From: WTGA01 sp965214055
GTDB lineage: Bacteria; Pseudomonadota; Gammaproteobacteria; Arenicellales; Poriferihabitantaceae
Assembly: GCA_965214055.1 (NCBI GenBank)
Contig: OZ243931.1
Location: forward strand, 2,976,001-3,040,000
Length of the DNA: 64,000 bases
Direction: 5' to 3'
Below are positions 9,108 to 17,824 of the stretch, piece by piece. Each line of letters starts with the position of its first letter. The first letter of the stretch is position 1. Position numbers and translations under genes: made by a program. Under the pieces are notes generated by a model that was not told the DNA's origin, ran no database searches, and saw only the letters and a list, made by a program, of their open reading frames with translations.

Positions 9108-10211
9108 ATGCCCATGCCTAATGAAAAACCACTGGTTCGATTCGTCGATATACAAAAGAGTTATGATGGCGACACCCTGGTCGTCAAGAACCTCAATCTT
9201 GATGTAGCGAAAGGTGAGTTTCTGACGATGCTGGGTCCATCGGGTTCGGGAAAGACCACCTGCCTCATGATGCTGGCAGGATTTGAACCCGCGACTCACG
9301 GTGAAATCTACCTGAACGACCAGGGAATCAACAAGGTCGCTCCACACAAGCGTGGAATTGGCATGGTTTTCCAGAATTATGCCCTGTTCCCGCATATGAC
9401 GGTTGCCGAAAACCTGGCCTTCCCGCTCTGGGTCCGCAAGATGAGCAAAAGCGAGCAGGACGAGCGAGTCAACAAGGCCCTGGCGATGGTGGAACTGAGT
9501 GCATTCGGAAACCGGCGGCCAGCACAGTTGTCCGGGGGCCAGCAGCAGCGGGTTGCCGTGGCGCGATCCCTGGTCTTTGACCCGGATCTGGTTTTAATGG
9601 ATGAACCACTGGGGGCACTGGACAAAAACCTGCGGGAGCAAATGCAGTATGAAATTAAGCATATTCATGAGAACCTGGGGCTGACTGTCGTCTATGTGAC
9701 CCATGACCAAAGCGAAGCGCTGACGATGTCCAACAGGATTGCAGTCTTCGATGATGGAATTATTCAGCAGTGTGCACCACCAGAGGTGCTTTACGAGGAG
9801 CCCGAGAATGCATTCGTTGCCAATTTTATCGGGGAAAACAATCGTCTGCTGGGCAATGTCGTTGAAGATAAAGGCGGCAGTGTCATGGTTAAGATTGACA
9901 ATGATTCCGGTGTTGTGCACGCCAACAAGATCAATGTTGAAGGGGTGGGAAGCAGAACGACTCTTTCATTGAGGCCGGAACGTGTTACCGTAAACCCGGA
10001 ACCGGGTTCGGTGCCAAACATATTTGCTGCCAATGCAAAAGAACTGATTTATTTGGGTGACCACATACGAACCCGATTTACTGTCTGTGGACACGACGAT
10101 TTTATTGTAAAGATTCCAAATTCAGCCGTACATGCCCAACTTGAAGAAGGGGCGACGGTCAATATTGGCTGGAATGTGGAGGACTGCCGGGCATTGGACC
10201 CTTCGGACTGA
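9108..10211 (+). CDS. potA: ABC transporter ATPase, spermidine/putrescine type (PotA-like)
   Basis: The 367-residue protein powers import by the polyamine-type ABC system encoded immediately downstream. Walker A is GPSGSGKTT (43-51), the signature is LSGGQQQR (141-148), Walker B is LVLMDEP (161-167) and a switch histidine follows in YVTHDQSEAL. The C-terminal 120 residues form a TOBE regulatory domain. The start is ATG 9108, with another ATG two codons later; neither has an obvious Shine-Dalgarno. It is the first gene of a four-gene set with binding protein and two permeases. The symbol reflects family membership; polyamine specificity of this family is likely but gamma-aminobutyrate or related amines remain possible. 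Confidence 0.9.
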   Translation: MPMPNEKPLVRFVDIQKSYDGDTLVVKNLNLDVAKGEFLTMLGPSGSGKTTCLMMLAGFEPATHGEIYLNDQGINKVAPHKRGIGMVFQNYALFPHMTVAENLAFPLWVRKMSKSEQDERVNKALAMVELSAFGNRRPAQLSGGQQQRVAVARSLVFDPDLVLMDEPLGALDKNLREQMQYEIKHIHENLGLTVVYVTHDQSEALTMSNRIAVFDDGIIQQCAPPEVLYEEPENAFVANFIGENNRLLGNVVEDKGGSVMVKIDNDSGVVHANKINVEGVGSRTTLSLRPERVTVNPEPGSVPNIFAANAKELIYLGDHIRTRFTVCGHDDFIVKIPNSAVHAQLEEGATVNIGWNVEDCRALDPSD

Positions 10212-10265
10212 TGCCGGCACATTTAAACTAGCAACTAGCAAACAACTCAAGGAGAATTATATCCT

Positions 10266-11345
10266 ATGCAAACTGTTATAAAACAAACCCTGCTGGCATC
10301 CGCTTTCGCCGCCGCCTCTGTTGCGGTACAGGCGGATGTGAATGTTGTTTCATGGGGCGGTGCGTATACCGCTTCACAGCAAAAAGCCTACGCTGACACG
10401 TGGGAAGGTGGAAAGGTTAACTTTGTTAACTACAATGGCGGTCTGGGTGAGATCCGTACTCAGGTAGAATCCGGCACGGTGACCTGGGACGTCGTGGATG
10501 TCCTGCCGTCAGAAGCGCGAGTAGGCTGCGATGAAGGTCTTTTTGAAGAATTGGACCGTAGTATCTTCTCCGCCGCACCGGACGGAACGGCCATGGATGA
10601 TGATCTCATGGTTCCGCTTCCAAACGACTGCGTGATCCCTCAAATCTGGTGGTCCTATGTTCCCTTTTATGAAGAAGGCTCTTTCTCCGGCGACCAGCCA
10701 ACCACTATCGCCGATTTTTTCGATATCGAAAAATTTCCCGGAAAACGCGGAATTCATACCTGGCCCAATGCATTGATTGAGATGGCGCTGGTTGCAGACG
10801 GCGTTGCCATCGCCGATGTCTATGATGTAATGAGCACGGAAGAAGGCATTGACCGGGCTTTTGCCACGCTGGACAAGATCAAGGACCATTCCGTGTTCTG
10901 GTCATCGGGTTCAAAGCCCCTCGAACTGGTTAAATCCGGGGAAGTCAGCATGTCACTGGCCTACAATGGCCGAATTGGCGCAGCGGTCCTTTCTGAAGGT
11001 GAGAAGTTTGTCACGGTCTGGGACGGACAGGTTCTGGAGGAAGAATGGCTGGTGGTAGTAAAAGGTGCTCCAAACATGGAAGAAGCCCTTGATTTCGTGG
11101 TTCATGCATCAAAGACCGAGCAGCAGGCCGGTCAGGCCCGCCACATCAACTATGGTCCGATGCGGGTTTCTGCTTTTTCAGTGATCGAAGCGGGCGAGCC
11201 CTGGTTCCACAATGGCAAGAACATCATGGAACATATGCCAAACCGTCCTGAAGTGATGGATAGATCAATAGTTGCCAATCCCGAATGGTGGGCAGACTAC
11301 GGAGATTCCGTATCAGAGCGTTATACCGCCTGGATGGGCCAATAA
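10266..11345 (+). CDS. Periplasmic solute-binding protein of polyamine ABC importer (PotD/PotF-like)
   Basis: A 359-residue secreted protein that captures the solute for the importer. A Sec signal peptide covers about residues 1-23 with cleavage near VQA-DVNVVSW. The mature start NVVSWGGAYT is typical of the type 2 polyamine-binding fold. The start ATG lies eleven bases after an AAGGAG Shine-Dalgarno at 10249-10254, much stronger than that of the upstream ATPase gene. A long perfect hairpin follows 25 bases after the stop, fitting the usual need for far more binding protein than permease. The ligand is not certain from sequence; polyamine or a related amine is inferred from the companion genes. 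Confidence 0.9.
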   Translation: MQTVIKQTLLASAFAAASVAVQADVNVVSWGGAYTASQQKAYADTWEGGKVNFVNYNGGLGEIRTQVESGTVTWDVVDVLPSEARVGCDEGLFEELDRSIFSAAPDGTAMDDDLMVPLPNDCVIPQIWWSYVPFYEEGSFSGDQPTTIADFFDIEKFPGKRGIHTWPNALIEMALVADGVAIADVYDVMSTEEGIDRAFATLDKIKDHSVFWSSGSKPLELVKSGEVSMSLAYNGRIGAAVLSEGEKFVTVWDGQVLEEEWLVVVKGAPNMEEALDFVVHASKTEQQAGQARHINYGPMRVSAFSVIEAGEPWFHNGKNIMEHMPNRPEVMDRSIVANPEWWADYGDSVSERYTAWMGQ

Positions 11346-11370
11346 TCAATCCCGCCTAGCGTTATTTGTG

Positions 11371-11401
11371 GGAGTGGTTTAAATTCGATTTAAACCACTC
11401 C
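11371..11401 (+). repeat. Perfect 14-bp intraoperonic inverted repeat
   Basis: GGAGTGGTTTAAAT is followed after a three-base loop by its exact reverse complement. It lies between the binding-protein stop and the first permease gene. There is no T-run after it, so it is not a classic terminator. Position and strength suggest an RNA stem that protects the upstream mRNA 3' end or partly blocks read-through, giving more binding protein than permease. Confidence 0.85.
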
Positions 11402-11458
11402 TGCATATCTGCATATTTCGAATCCTACTCACTACCTCCAACAGACAAAATAAAGGAA

Positions 11459-12733
11459 ATGGCAAACAGTGAAGCTGTAGCAACCCCGGGCGTACTGCTG
11501 ACAGCAGATGGTATACCGTTGAAGGTTAGCCTTCAAAAGTCCCTCAGGCGAAATAAACTCCGCGCCATGTTGCTGGTTTTGCCCCCCCTTCTTTTTCTTG
11601 TTTTTCTGTTTGTGCTGCCCATCGGAAACATGTTGTTGCGCAGTATCGATGACTCCCTGGTGAATCAGGTCCTGCCTACCACCCTGGCGGAGTTCAAAGC
11701 TTGGGACAAGGTCAGCGAACCGCCAGAGTCCCTGTATGCCGCGTTCTATACGGATCTCACCCGAACCCTGGAAGAAGACAAGCTGCTGGTCGGTAAGGCG
11801 GGTGTACGAATGAACTACGACAAACCCGGCTGGCGCAGCTTGCTCAAGATCAGTGCCCGGAAGTTCAAAAACATAGAGGGCCCTCCCTACAAGGAAGCGA
11901 TGATCGAAATTGACAAACGGTGGGGGGAGAAAGACTGGTGGCTGTCTTTGGGTGCCATGAAGGATGAACAGACGTTGGGGTATTTCCTCAACGCTGTGGA
12001 CAAGAAATATGATTTTGACAAGAATGTTATTTCTGTGGATGAAAACAGGAAAGTCTACAACCTGCTGTGGTATCGCACCCTTTTAGTCAGTTTTATCGTC
12101 ACACTCGCCTGTCTGATTCTGGCCTATCCGGTCTCCTACCTGCTGGCAACCTTGCCCATGCGGTTTTCCAATTTGTTGATGATATGCGTTTTAATGCCGT
12201 TTTGGACTTCGTTGCTGGTCAGAATCGTCGCCTGGATGATCATGTTACAGCAACAGGGCGTTGTAAACGATACGCTGGTGGGTATCGGTCTGCTGGATGA
12301 CGACGGCCGACTGGCCATGATGTATAACTTCAATGGTACCGTTATCGTCATGACCCAGATACTGTTGCCATTTATGATCCTGCCGATTTACAGCGTGATG
12401 AAGACGATTCCACCCAGCTTCATGAGAGCAGCCCAGAATCTCGGGGCAACCCCGACTCTCGCATTTCTCCGGGTCTACATGCCACAGACGATTCCAGGTG
12501 TCGGGGCCGGGTGCATTCTGGTATTTATCGTTGCCATCGGGTATTACATCACCCCCGAGCTGGTGGGGGGGAAAGATGGACGCCTCATCGGCAATATGGT
12601 CGCATATCATATGCAACGAACACTGAACTGGGGGCTTGCGGCAGCAATGGGCACGATATTGCTGGCAGCCATCCTGATCCTTTACTGGGCATACGATAAG
12701 ATGGTTGGTATCGATAACATGAAAATGGGTTGA
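11459..12733 (+). CDS. ABC importer permease, PotB-like with large periplasmic insertion
   Basis: A 424-residue inner-membrane permease. A first membrane helix lies near residues 36-58, followed by a hydrophilic stretch of about 140 residues before the remaining five helices. The EAA loop that docks to the ATPase is visible as NLGATPTLAFLRVYMPQTIPG. The start was set at ATG 11459; a TTG frame start at 11366 lies just before the hairpin and would place that hairpin inside the coding region. A Shine-Dalgarno-like AAAGGA sits very close to the ATG, so initiation may be weak. The long loop between helices 1 and 2 is larger than in E. coli PotB and may contact the binding protein. It is followed six bases later by the second permease. 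Confidence 0.9.
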   Translation: MANSEAVATPGVLLTADGIPLKVSLQKSLRRNKLRAMLLVLPPLLFLVFLFVLPIGNMLLRSIDDSLVNQVLPTTLAEFKAWDKVSEPPESLYAAFYTDLTRTLEEDKLLVGKAGVRMNYDKPGWRSLLKISARKFKNIEGPPYKEAMIEIDKRWGEKDWWLSLGAMKDEQTLGYFLNAVDKKYDFDKNVISVDENRKVYNLLWYRTLLVSFIVTLACLILAYPVSYLLATLPMRFSNLLMICVLMPFWTSLLVRIVAWMIMLQQQGVVNDTLVGIGLLDDDGRLAMMYNFNGTVIVMTQILLPFMILPIYSVMKTIPPSFMRAAQNLGATPTLAFLRVYMPQTIPGVGAGCILVFIVAIGYYITPELVGGKDGRLIGNMVAYHMQRTLNWGLAAAMGTILLAAILILYWAYDKMVGIDNMKMG

Positions 12734-12739
12734 TTGATT

Positions 12740-13627
12740 ATGGCACTGCCGGTATACACAACACTTGGCCAGCGAATCTGGCACTACACGTATCTGTCGT
12801 TCTGCGCATTTGTCCTGTTTTTTCTTGTGGCCCCCCTTGTCGCAGTCATTCCACTGTCATTTACCTCCTCCCCGTTCCTGAATTTCACTCCGGAAATGCT
12901 GTCCCTGGACCCGGAGGCATTCTCGACGCGGTGGTACAAGGGTCTCTTTGGCATCTGCGACCAGGATGCCAACCTGTCCACCATGTGTACCGACCGATGG
13001 GTCGTGGGCACCCAGAACAGTTTTATTATTGCCATTGCGTCCACCTTGCTGGCCACTTTTCTCGGCACGCTGGCGGCGTTGGGATTGAGCAGTGAAAACA
13101 TGCCCTGTCGACGCGGGATCATGGCATTGATGATCTCTCCATTGATCGTTCCCCTGATCATTACCGCATCCGGCATGTTCTTCTTTTTCGCCAAGGTCAA
13201 TCTCGTCGCATCGTATGCCGGAATCATCCTGGCCCACACCATGCTTGGTATTCCCTTTGTGGTCATTACCGTGACTTCCACTCTGGTTGGATTTGACAAA
13301 TCCCTGACACGCTCGGGTGCAAGCCTGGGAGGGTCTCCGGCATATTGCTTCTACAAGATACAGATGCCCTTGATTGCGCCTGGCATGATCTCTGGAGCAC
13401 TGTTCGCGTTCATTACTTCCTTTGATGAGATTGTCATCATTCTTTTTATTGGTGGTCCCGAACAGCACACCCTTCCCCGCCAGATGTGGTCCGGCATTCG
13501 TCAGGAAATCAGTCCCACGATTCTGGCTGCTGCAACAATACTCGTCATTCTCTCGGTTCTCCTGCTGACGACATTGGAGTTGCTGCGCCGTCGCAGTGAA
13601 AGGATTCGGGGTATTACGCCGCACTAG
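12740..13627 (+). CDS. ABC importer permease, PotC-like
   Basis: A 295-residue inner-membrane permease with six predicted helices and the EAA motif SLGGSPAYCFYKIQMPLIAPG. It pairs with the preceding PotB-like subunit to form the channel. The ATG at 12740 is six bases past the preceding stop; a TTG two codons earlier is possible. Between helices 1 and 2 there is an insertion of about 40 residues with two cysteines (in the GICDQD and TMCTDR segments), which could form a periplasmic disulfide. It is the last gene of the importer operon; a hairpin follows 18 bases after the stop. Confidence 0.9.
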   Translation: MALPVYTTLGQRIWHYTYLSFCAFVLFFLVAPLVAVIPLSFTSSPFLNFTPEMLSLDPEAFSTRWYKGLFGICDQDANLSTMCTDRWVVGTQNSFIIAIASTLLATFLGTLAALGLSSENMPCRRGIMALMISPLIVPLIITASGMFFFFAKVNLVASYAGIILAHTMLGIPFVVITVTSTLVGFDKSLTRSGASLGGSPAYCFYKIQMPLIAPGMISGALFAFITSFDEIVIILFIGGPEQHTLPRQMWSGIRQEISPTILAAATILVILSVLLLTTLELLRRRSERIRGITPH

Positions 13628-14096
13628 GATTGTCACGCATCGGTGGCGTATCCAATGATACGCCGTCGTCCCCGTGTCACCGACCACTTGCCGAATACGT
13701 ATTAAATATCGGCACCGGTTCGCGTCACCGGAATTCCCCGAAACCGGAATAGGCCATGGGAATAGGTATGGAGACCCAGGCCGCCGGTACAACACGAAAA
13801 CCCGATTAACTTTTCAGTCCAGGGACCGGGGAATTGTTGCCACGAAGAATTCGGTGTCCGGGCTGGGATGGTTGGGGAAAACACAATCCCGAATCTCCCC
13901 TCGTGCCCACAGCCGAAATGACACGGTGATGTCCTGTTCAGTGGATACTCACCCTACCCCGGTCCGCACGTTTCCCCCCAACATTTCCGGGGAAAGGTTG
14001 TCTGCACGCGGCAGCCTGATGTGACTACACCGGAACATACAAGTTGATAGACTGACAACCGAACCTACAGGTTCAAAACCATGTCGATTGGTTGTT
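13628..14096. other. Intergenic region between convergent genes
   Basis: Apart from the hairpin at 13645 I see nothing coding. A 116-codon frame at 13674-14024 has random-like, Arg/Pro-rich composition and no family resemblance. The stretch separates convergent genes, so no promoter is required here. Confidence 0.4.
13645..13664 (+). terminator. Hairpin after the polyamine importer operon
   Basis: GGCGTATC and GATACGCC form a perfect 8-bp stem with a four-base CAAT loop, 18 bases past the last permease stop. No T-run follows, so it may be an mRNA-protecting stem or a rho-assisted terminator rather than an intrinsic one. Confidence 0.5.
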
Positions 14097-14654
14097 TTAA
14101 CCAATCGGCGTCACTCCGCTTTCCAGAAAAATACCCGGTTCCAGGTCTTCAAAATCACATTGATAGCTCAGTACTTCCCCCCGGACCCCGGCATGATTGC
14201 TTTGTACCCGCGTCGCAATCATGGTTTCGAGATTGAAGTTGATACTGAATGTCCAGCTTTCTGTTGTCAGGGGATTGGAAGCGGAAGACACCACAATCAG
14301 GCTTTCTTTGGTTTTCGAGCGTATTGAAATCAGGTTATGGGACTTGTCGTTGGTAATGATTTTTATTTTTGGCCCCTGGTCCGTTTTCGGGTACCACATA
14401 AAAACCAGTTTTGATGGAGGGCTATTTTTGTTGTTTCCAAACAACCATTGTGTGAACCAGGACCGGGCCCGGTTTGGATTGCTTTCATCATCGATTTCGA
14501 GTGTTTTTGCCTGCGCATTTCTCTCTTCGCTGATACATTTCACACGACTGTGCGTATTAATCTCCAACGAATGACCTTCAGTGAAACACAGCGCATATAA
14601 CGGGACGGCCAGCAAACAGAACAACAGTGGGGTTTTCTTCGTACTCATCGACAA
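14097..14654 (-). CDS. Secreted protein of unknown function
   Basis: I do not recognise this 185-residue protein. Residues about 8-24 form a signal peptide (KTPLLFCLLAVPLYALCF core). The mature part is polar, with many Ser, Thr, Asn and Lys and two cysteines (in RVKCISEE and SYQCDFED) that could pair in the periplasm. A segment rich in beta-type residues, WTFSINFNLETMIATRVQS, suggests a beta fold. It is flanked by long non-coding stretches and converges with the importer operon. The codon composition is more AT-rich than its neighbours, so transfer or lineage-specific status is possible. The coding call rests on the signal peptide and uninterrupted frame. Confidence 0.6.
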   Translation of the reverse strand: MSMSTKKTPLLFCLLAVPLYALCFTEGHSLEINTHSRVKCISEERNAQAKTLEIDDESNPNRARSWFTQWLFGNNKNSPPSKLVFMWYPKTDQGPKIKIITNDKSHNLISIRSKTKESLIVVSSASNPLTTESWTFSINFNLETMIATRVQSNHAGVRGEVLSYQCDFEDLEPGIFLESGVTPIG

Positions 14655-15096
14655 TGCCCTTTAATTCCTTTCCTATGATACAGGTTAAATCCCGTATTGC
14701 CATCATTAGATGAGATCAACTTGGGAAACCACGGTCACAGTCCCTCCATTTTCCATCGACGAAGGAGAACCCGGAAAACGCCGATACTCCGGGCCACCGG
14801 TTCTTTCATGCGGTCTGGGGCATAGACGGGCATCCTGAACGGTCCCACGGCCACTGATGGCATCAATCACCGATACAACTCCTACCACACGAACACCGGG
14901 GGCTCGATATCGCTCTGGTTTGGTTCCCATGGCGAAGACAGAACGTGGTTCCCGCTCCCAAGAGCAAAACCCTGTCGGTCAGAAAGCAGGAGCCGCAACA
15001 AAAATCAGCACCCAGATGCCTTAAATTCTTTGGGCCATTGCGATAAAATCCAGTCTGTCCATTTTGTTTGCAAACCCGTTGCATTTGATTCGATTT
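14655..15096. other. Intergenic region upstream of the transpeptidase gene
   Basis: About 440 bases between divergent genes. Short minus-strand frames at 14706-14930 and 14863-15084 lack any family resemblance. No RNA gene or repeat was recognised; promoters of both flanking genes must lie here, but none close to consensus stood out. Confidence 0.4.
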
Positions 15097-16326
15097 ATGT
15101 GGTTTTCAGTCAGTTCAGGGTTCCTCCTCCTGCTCACATTGTCCTGGCCGGTGGCAATGGGCCTGGTTGACGTTGAAAAACCGAGGGACTGGGGAATTAC
15201 CAAACAGGGCATTGCAGAGGTATTGACCCCGTCTGTCCTTAGCCGGTCCCTCCCTGAAAAACTGCTGGTTCCCGGCTCCAAATATGAGGGTCCCCTCACC
15301 GTCCACTATACCCTTGACAGCACGTTACAACACGAGGCCCAGCGCCTGCTGAACAAATACAACCCGGACTATGGCATTTTTGTTGCCATCGAACCCGAAT
15401 CTGGACATATTCTTGCCATGGCGGAATCCAACCGGGACGGGGTAGATCATGGCAACCTGTCACTGTCCAACACGTATCCTGCCGCGTCCATTTCAAAAAT
15501 AATTACGGCCGTCGCCGCATTGAATGAAAACAGGGCAACCGGCTCCACAATCATTCCATTTAATGGCAAATCCTCTTCGTTGTACAAGAAGAATGTTTTT
15601 CGCCACAAAAAGAACAAATGGACCCGGAACCTGACCCTCAATGAATCCTTCGCCAAATCCGTCAATGTTGTTTTTGGCCGGCTCGGTGCCGTGGAGCTTG
15701 GCGGCGAAAAGATGATGGAATATGCCTACAGGCTTGGTTTCAATCAACGCTTTGTCTCCGACTTTGTGTTTGACAACGGATACATCGAGATCGATGTCGA
15801 GGACGACTGGCAGGTTGCAGAGATGGCATCCGGCTATACCACCCGCAATACGCTGTCGCCACTGCATGCGGCCACCCTGTCCGCAACCGCGGTGAATGGA
15901 GGGAAACTCGTGACTCCTGTCATTGTGGAATCCATGGAGGGTGCACATGGTATCCCCCTGTATGTCCACGAAAAACCTTCCTATTCTGAAGTCATGTCCA
16001 GGTTATCAGCAGACCAGTTGAAAATCATGATGCAGGACACCACCAGAAAAGGGTCCGCGAAATCATCCTTTCGGAGATTTCACAGAGGGGACATGGCTGA
16101 AGTCAAGGTAGGGGGGAAAACTGGATCGCTGACCGGATTCAAGCCAAAGGGGCGATATGACTGGTTTGTCGGTTTTGGGGAGATGGGGGACCGGAAGATC
16201 GCTTATGCAGTGCTGTGCATCAACAAGGAAAAATGGTATGTGAAATCTTCCCGATTCGCCCGGGAAATGATGGAATTCTATTTCTCCCCGGAAACCATTT
16301 CCCAGGCCACTGACTCTACGGGGTGA
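15097..16326 (+). CDS. Stand-alone penicillin-binding transpeptidase
   Basis: A membrane-anchored penicillin-binding protein with only the DD-transpeptidase module. Counting from ATG 15097 (409 residues), a signal anchor occupies about 1-24, then the active-site motif SISK (Ser131-Lys134), the SVN motif (188-190) and KTG (341-343) follow in the right order and spacing. There is no glycosyltransferase domain and no long pedestal domain, so it is shorter than PBP2 or PBP3. A TTG at 15064 in frame would add eleven residues; neither start has a good Shine-Dalgarno. It ends seven bases before thyA and is probably co-transcribed with thyA and folA. Its exact role in peptidoglycan cross-linking is unknown. 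Confidence 0.85.
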   Translation: MWFSVSSGFLLLLTLSWPVAMGLVDVEKPRDWGITKQGIAEVLTPSVLSRSLPEKLLVPGSKYEGPLTVHYTLDSTLQHEAQRLLNKYNPDYGIFVAIEPESGHILAMAESNRDGVDHGNLSLSNTYPAASISKIITAVAALNENRATGSTIIPFNGKSSSLYKKNVFRHKKNKWTRNLTLNESFAKSVNVVFGRLGAVELGGEKMMEYAYRLGFNQRFVSDFVFDNGYIEIDVEDDWQVAEMASGYTTRNTLSPLHAATLSATAVNGGKLVTPVIVESMEGAHGIPLYVHEKPSYSEVMSRLSADQLKIMMQDTTRKGSAKSSFRRFHRGDMAEVKVGGKTGSLTGFKPKGRYDWFVGFGEMGDRKIAYAVLCINKEKWYVKSSRFAREMMEFYFSPETISQATDSTG

Positions 16327-16333
16327 ACACACG

Positions 16334-17203
16334 TTGAAACAATATCTCGAAACCGTAAAAGAAGCACTTGAGATCGGTCAAAGAAAAGAAAACCGCACCG
16401 GTGTGGACACCATCTCAACATTCAATATCAATTATGAAATTGATCTCAGGCAGGGCTTCCCTCTGCTCACCACAAAAGAAATCTCCTGGAAAAACATTGT
16501 CATCGAGAACCTCTGGTTTCTTTCGGGACGCACGGATATTGCCTTGCTCAAAAAGCACCGTTGCAGATTTTGGGATCCATGGGCGGACGAACACGGCAAG
16601 GTGCCGAGTGCCTACGGCAATTTCTGGCGCCATTTCCCCCTTCCGGATGGCGAAACCAATGACCAGATTGCCTATGTCGTGGACCAGTTGAAAAACAATC
16701 CCACGAGTCGGCGCATGGCGGTCACCGCATGGGCACCCGGCAATGCCCAGATCAGTGCCCTGCCACCCTGCCATGCTTTCTGGGTTGTGAACACCCAGTT
16801 CGACGAACAGCGGCGCCCCTACCTCTGCCTGCACCTGACCCAAAGGAGTTGTGATATCGCACTGGGGGTGCCCTATAACATTGCGGGCTATGCTTTTTTG
16901 CTCGAACTCCTTTCACGGTTTAGTGGGATTCCGGCCGGAATTTTTGGCCATACTCTCATCGATGCCCACATCTATACCGCCAAGGGCGACGGCTCGATGG
17001 CGGAATATGACCATCGACCGGGACTTCGTGAGCAATTGGGCAGAGAGCCCCGGACATTGCCCAGACTGGAAATTGATCCCGACATCCAGTCACTGGAAGA
17101 CATTGAGCCGCTGTTGTCACTGGGTACCGAAGAAATCATGTCCCGCTTCATACTGCATGGGTACGATCCACATCCGGCGATTAATTTCAAAGTCGCAGTC
17201 TAG
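16334..17203 (+). CDS. thyA: Thymidylate synthase
   Basis: ThyA makes dTMP from dUMP with methylene-tetrahydrofolate, releasing dihydrofolate. The catalytic cysteine is Cys146 in ALPPCHAFW, and the family signature QRSCDIALGVPYNIAGYA is intact. At 289 residues it is slightly longer than the 264-residue E. coli form, with extra sequence around residues 90-120. The start is TTG, which gives the family-typical beginning MKQYLETV; no upstream ATG exists before the transpeptidase stop. The next gene, folA, begins at the base after the thyA stop, pairing dihydrofolate production with its reduction. Confidence 0.97.
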   Translation: MKQYLETVKEALEIGQRKENRTGVDTISTFNINYEIDLRQGFPLLTTKEISWKNIVIENLWFLSGRTDIALLKKHRCRFWDPWADEHGKVPSAYGNFWRHFPLPDGETNDQIAYVVDQLKNNPTSRRMAVTAWAPGNAQISALPPCHAFWVVNTQFDEQRRPYLCLHLTQRSCDIALGVPYNIAGYAFLLELLSRFSGIPAGIFGHTLIDAHIYTAKGDGSMAEYDHRPGLREQLGREPRTLPRLEIDPDIQSLEDIEPLLSLGTEEIMSRFILHGYDPHPAINFKVAV

Positions 17204-17692
17204 ATGAGTCCAGGTTCCCGTCCTCCACTCCGGGGTGCCATTGCCGCGATGACCCGGGACCATGTCATCGGTCTTGACGGAAAAATCCCCTGGCATTATT
17301 CCGAAGACCTTCAGCGCTTCAAGCAAAGAACACTTGACAGTGCAATCCTCATGGGACGACGTACCTGGGAGTCCATCCACTGCAGGGCCCTGCCCCAACG
17401 CAGGAATATCGTCATTAGCCGGAACAGGGTGGACAATGTCGAGCACTACGATAGCATTGAAAAAGCTCTGGACGCGTGTATCAAATGGGATACCTGGATT
17501 ATCGGCGGCGGACAAATCTACCGGGAAGGACTCCGGTGGGCGACCCTTCTGGATATTACTTATGTGCCGGACATTGTCCGATCAAACGCGGCCATCCGAT
17601 TCCCTTCCATTGATTCCAGCGAGTGGGAGGTCGTGGAAACCGTTTTTCTCGCCAACACGGACCTGCAAAACGTCATTTACCGACGGCGATAG
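17204..17692 (+). CDS. folA: Dihydrofolate reductase
   Basis: A 162-residue type I dihydrofolate reductase that regenerates tetrahydrofolate with NADPH. Recognisable elements are the substrate loop IGLDGKIPWH, the DLQRFKQRTLD helix, the LMGRRTWESI NADPH-binding stretch and the IIGGGQIYRE nucleotide motif, followed by ITYVPD. The ATG overlaps nothing but directly abuts the thyA TAG, so translation is likely coupled. The first nine residues are an extra N-terminal extension relative to E. coli FolA. The enzyme is the target of trimethoprim in most bacteria; nothing in the sequence marks it as a resistant variant. Confidence 0.95.
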   Translation: MSPGSRPPLRGAIAAMTRDHVIGLDGKIPWHYSEDLQRFKQRTLDSAILMGRRTWESIHCRALPQRRNIVISRNRVDNVEHYDSIEKALDACIKWDTWIIGGGQIYREGLRWATLLDITYVPDIVRSNAAIRFPSIDSSEWEVVETVFLANTDLQNVIYRRR

Positions 17693-17824
17693 CCCCACAG
17701 CACCGGGAAAGGAATTCCCCCTGGACGCTTCGCATCTCATGGCACTGCCAAAGTGTCCTGTTGCGTGGTGAACCATTGGACCACTGCCCCCTGGTGGCAC
17801 AACAAACCAACATGGTACCGGACA

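Noticed and set aside
13674..14024. 116-codon frame after the importer operon
   Set aside because: Random-like composition and no start signal; lies between convergent genes.
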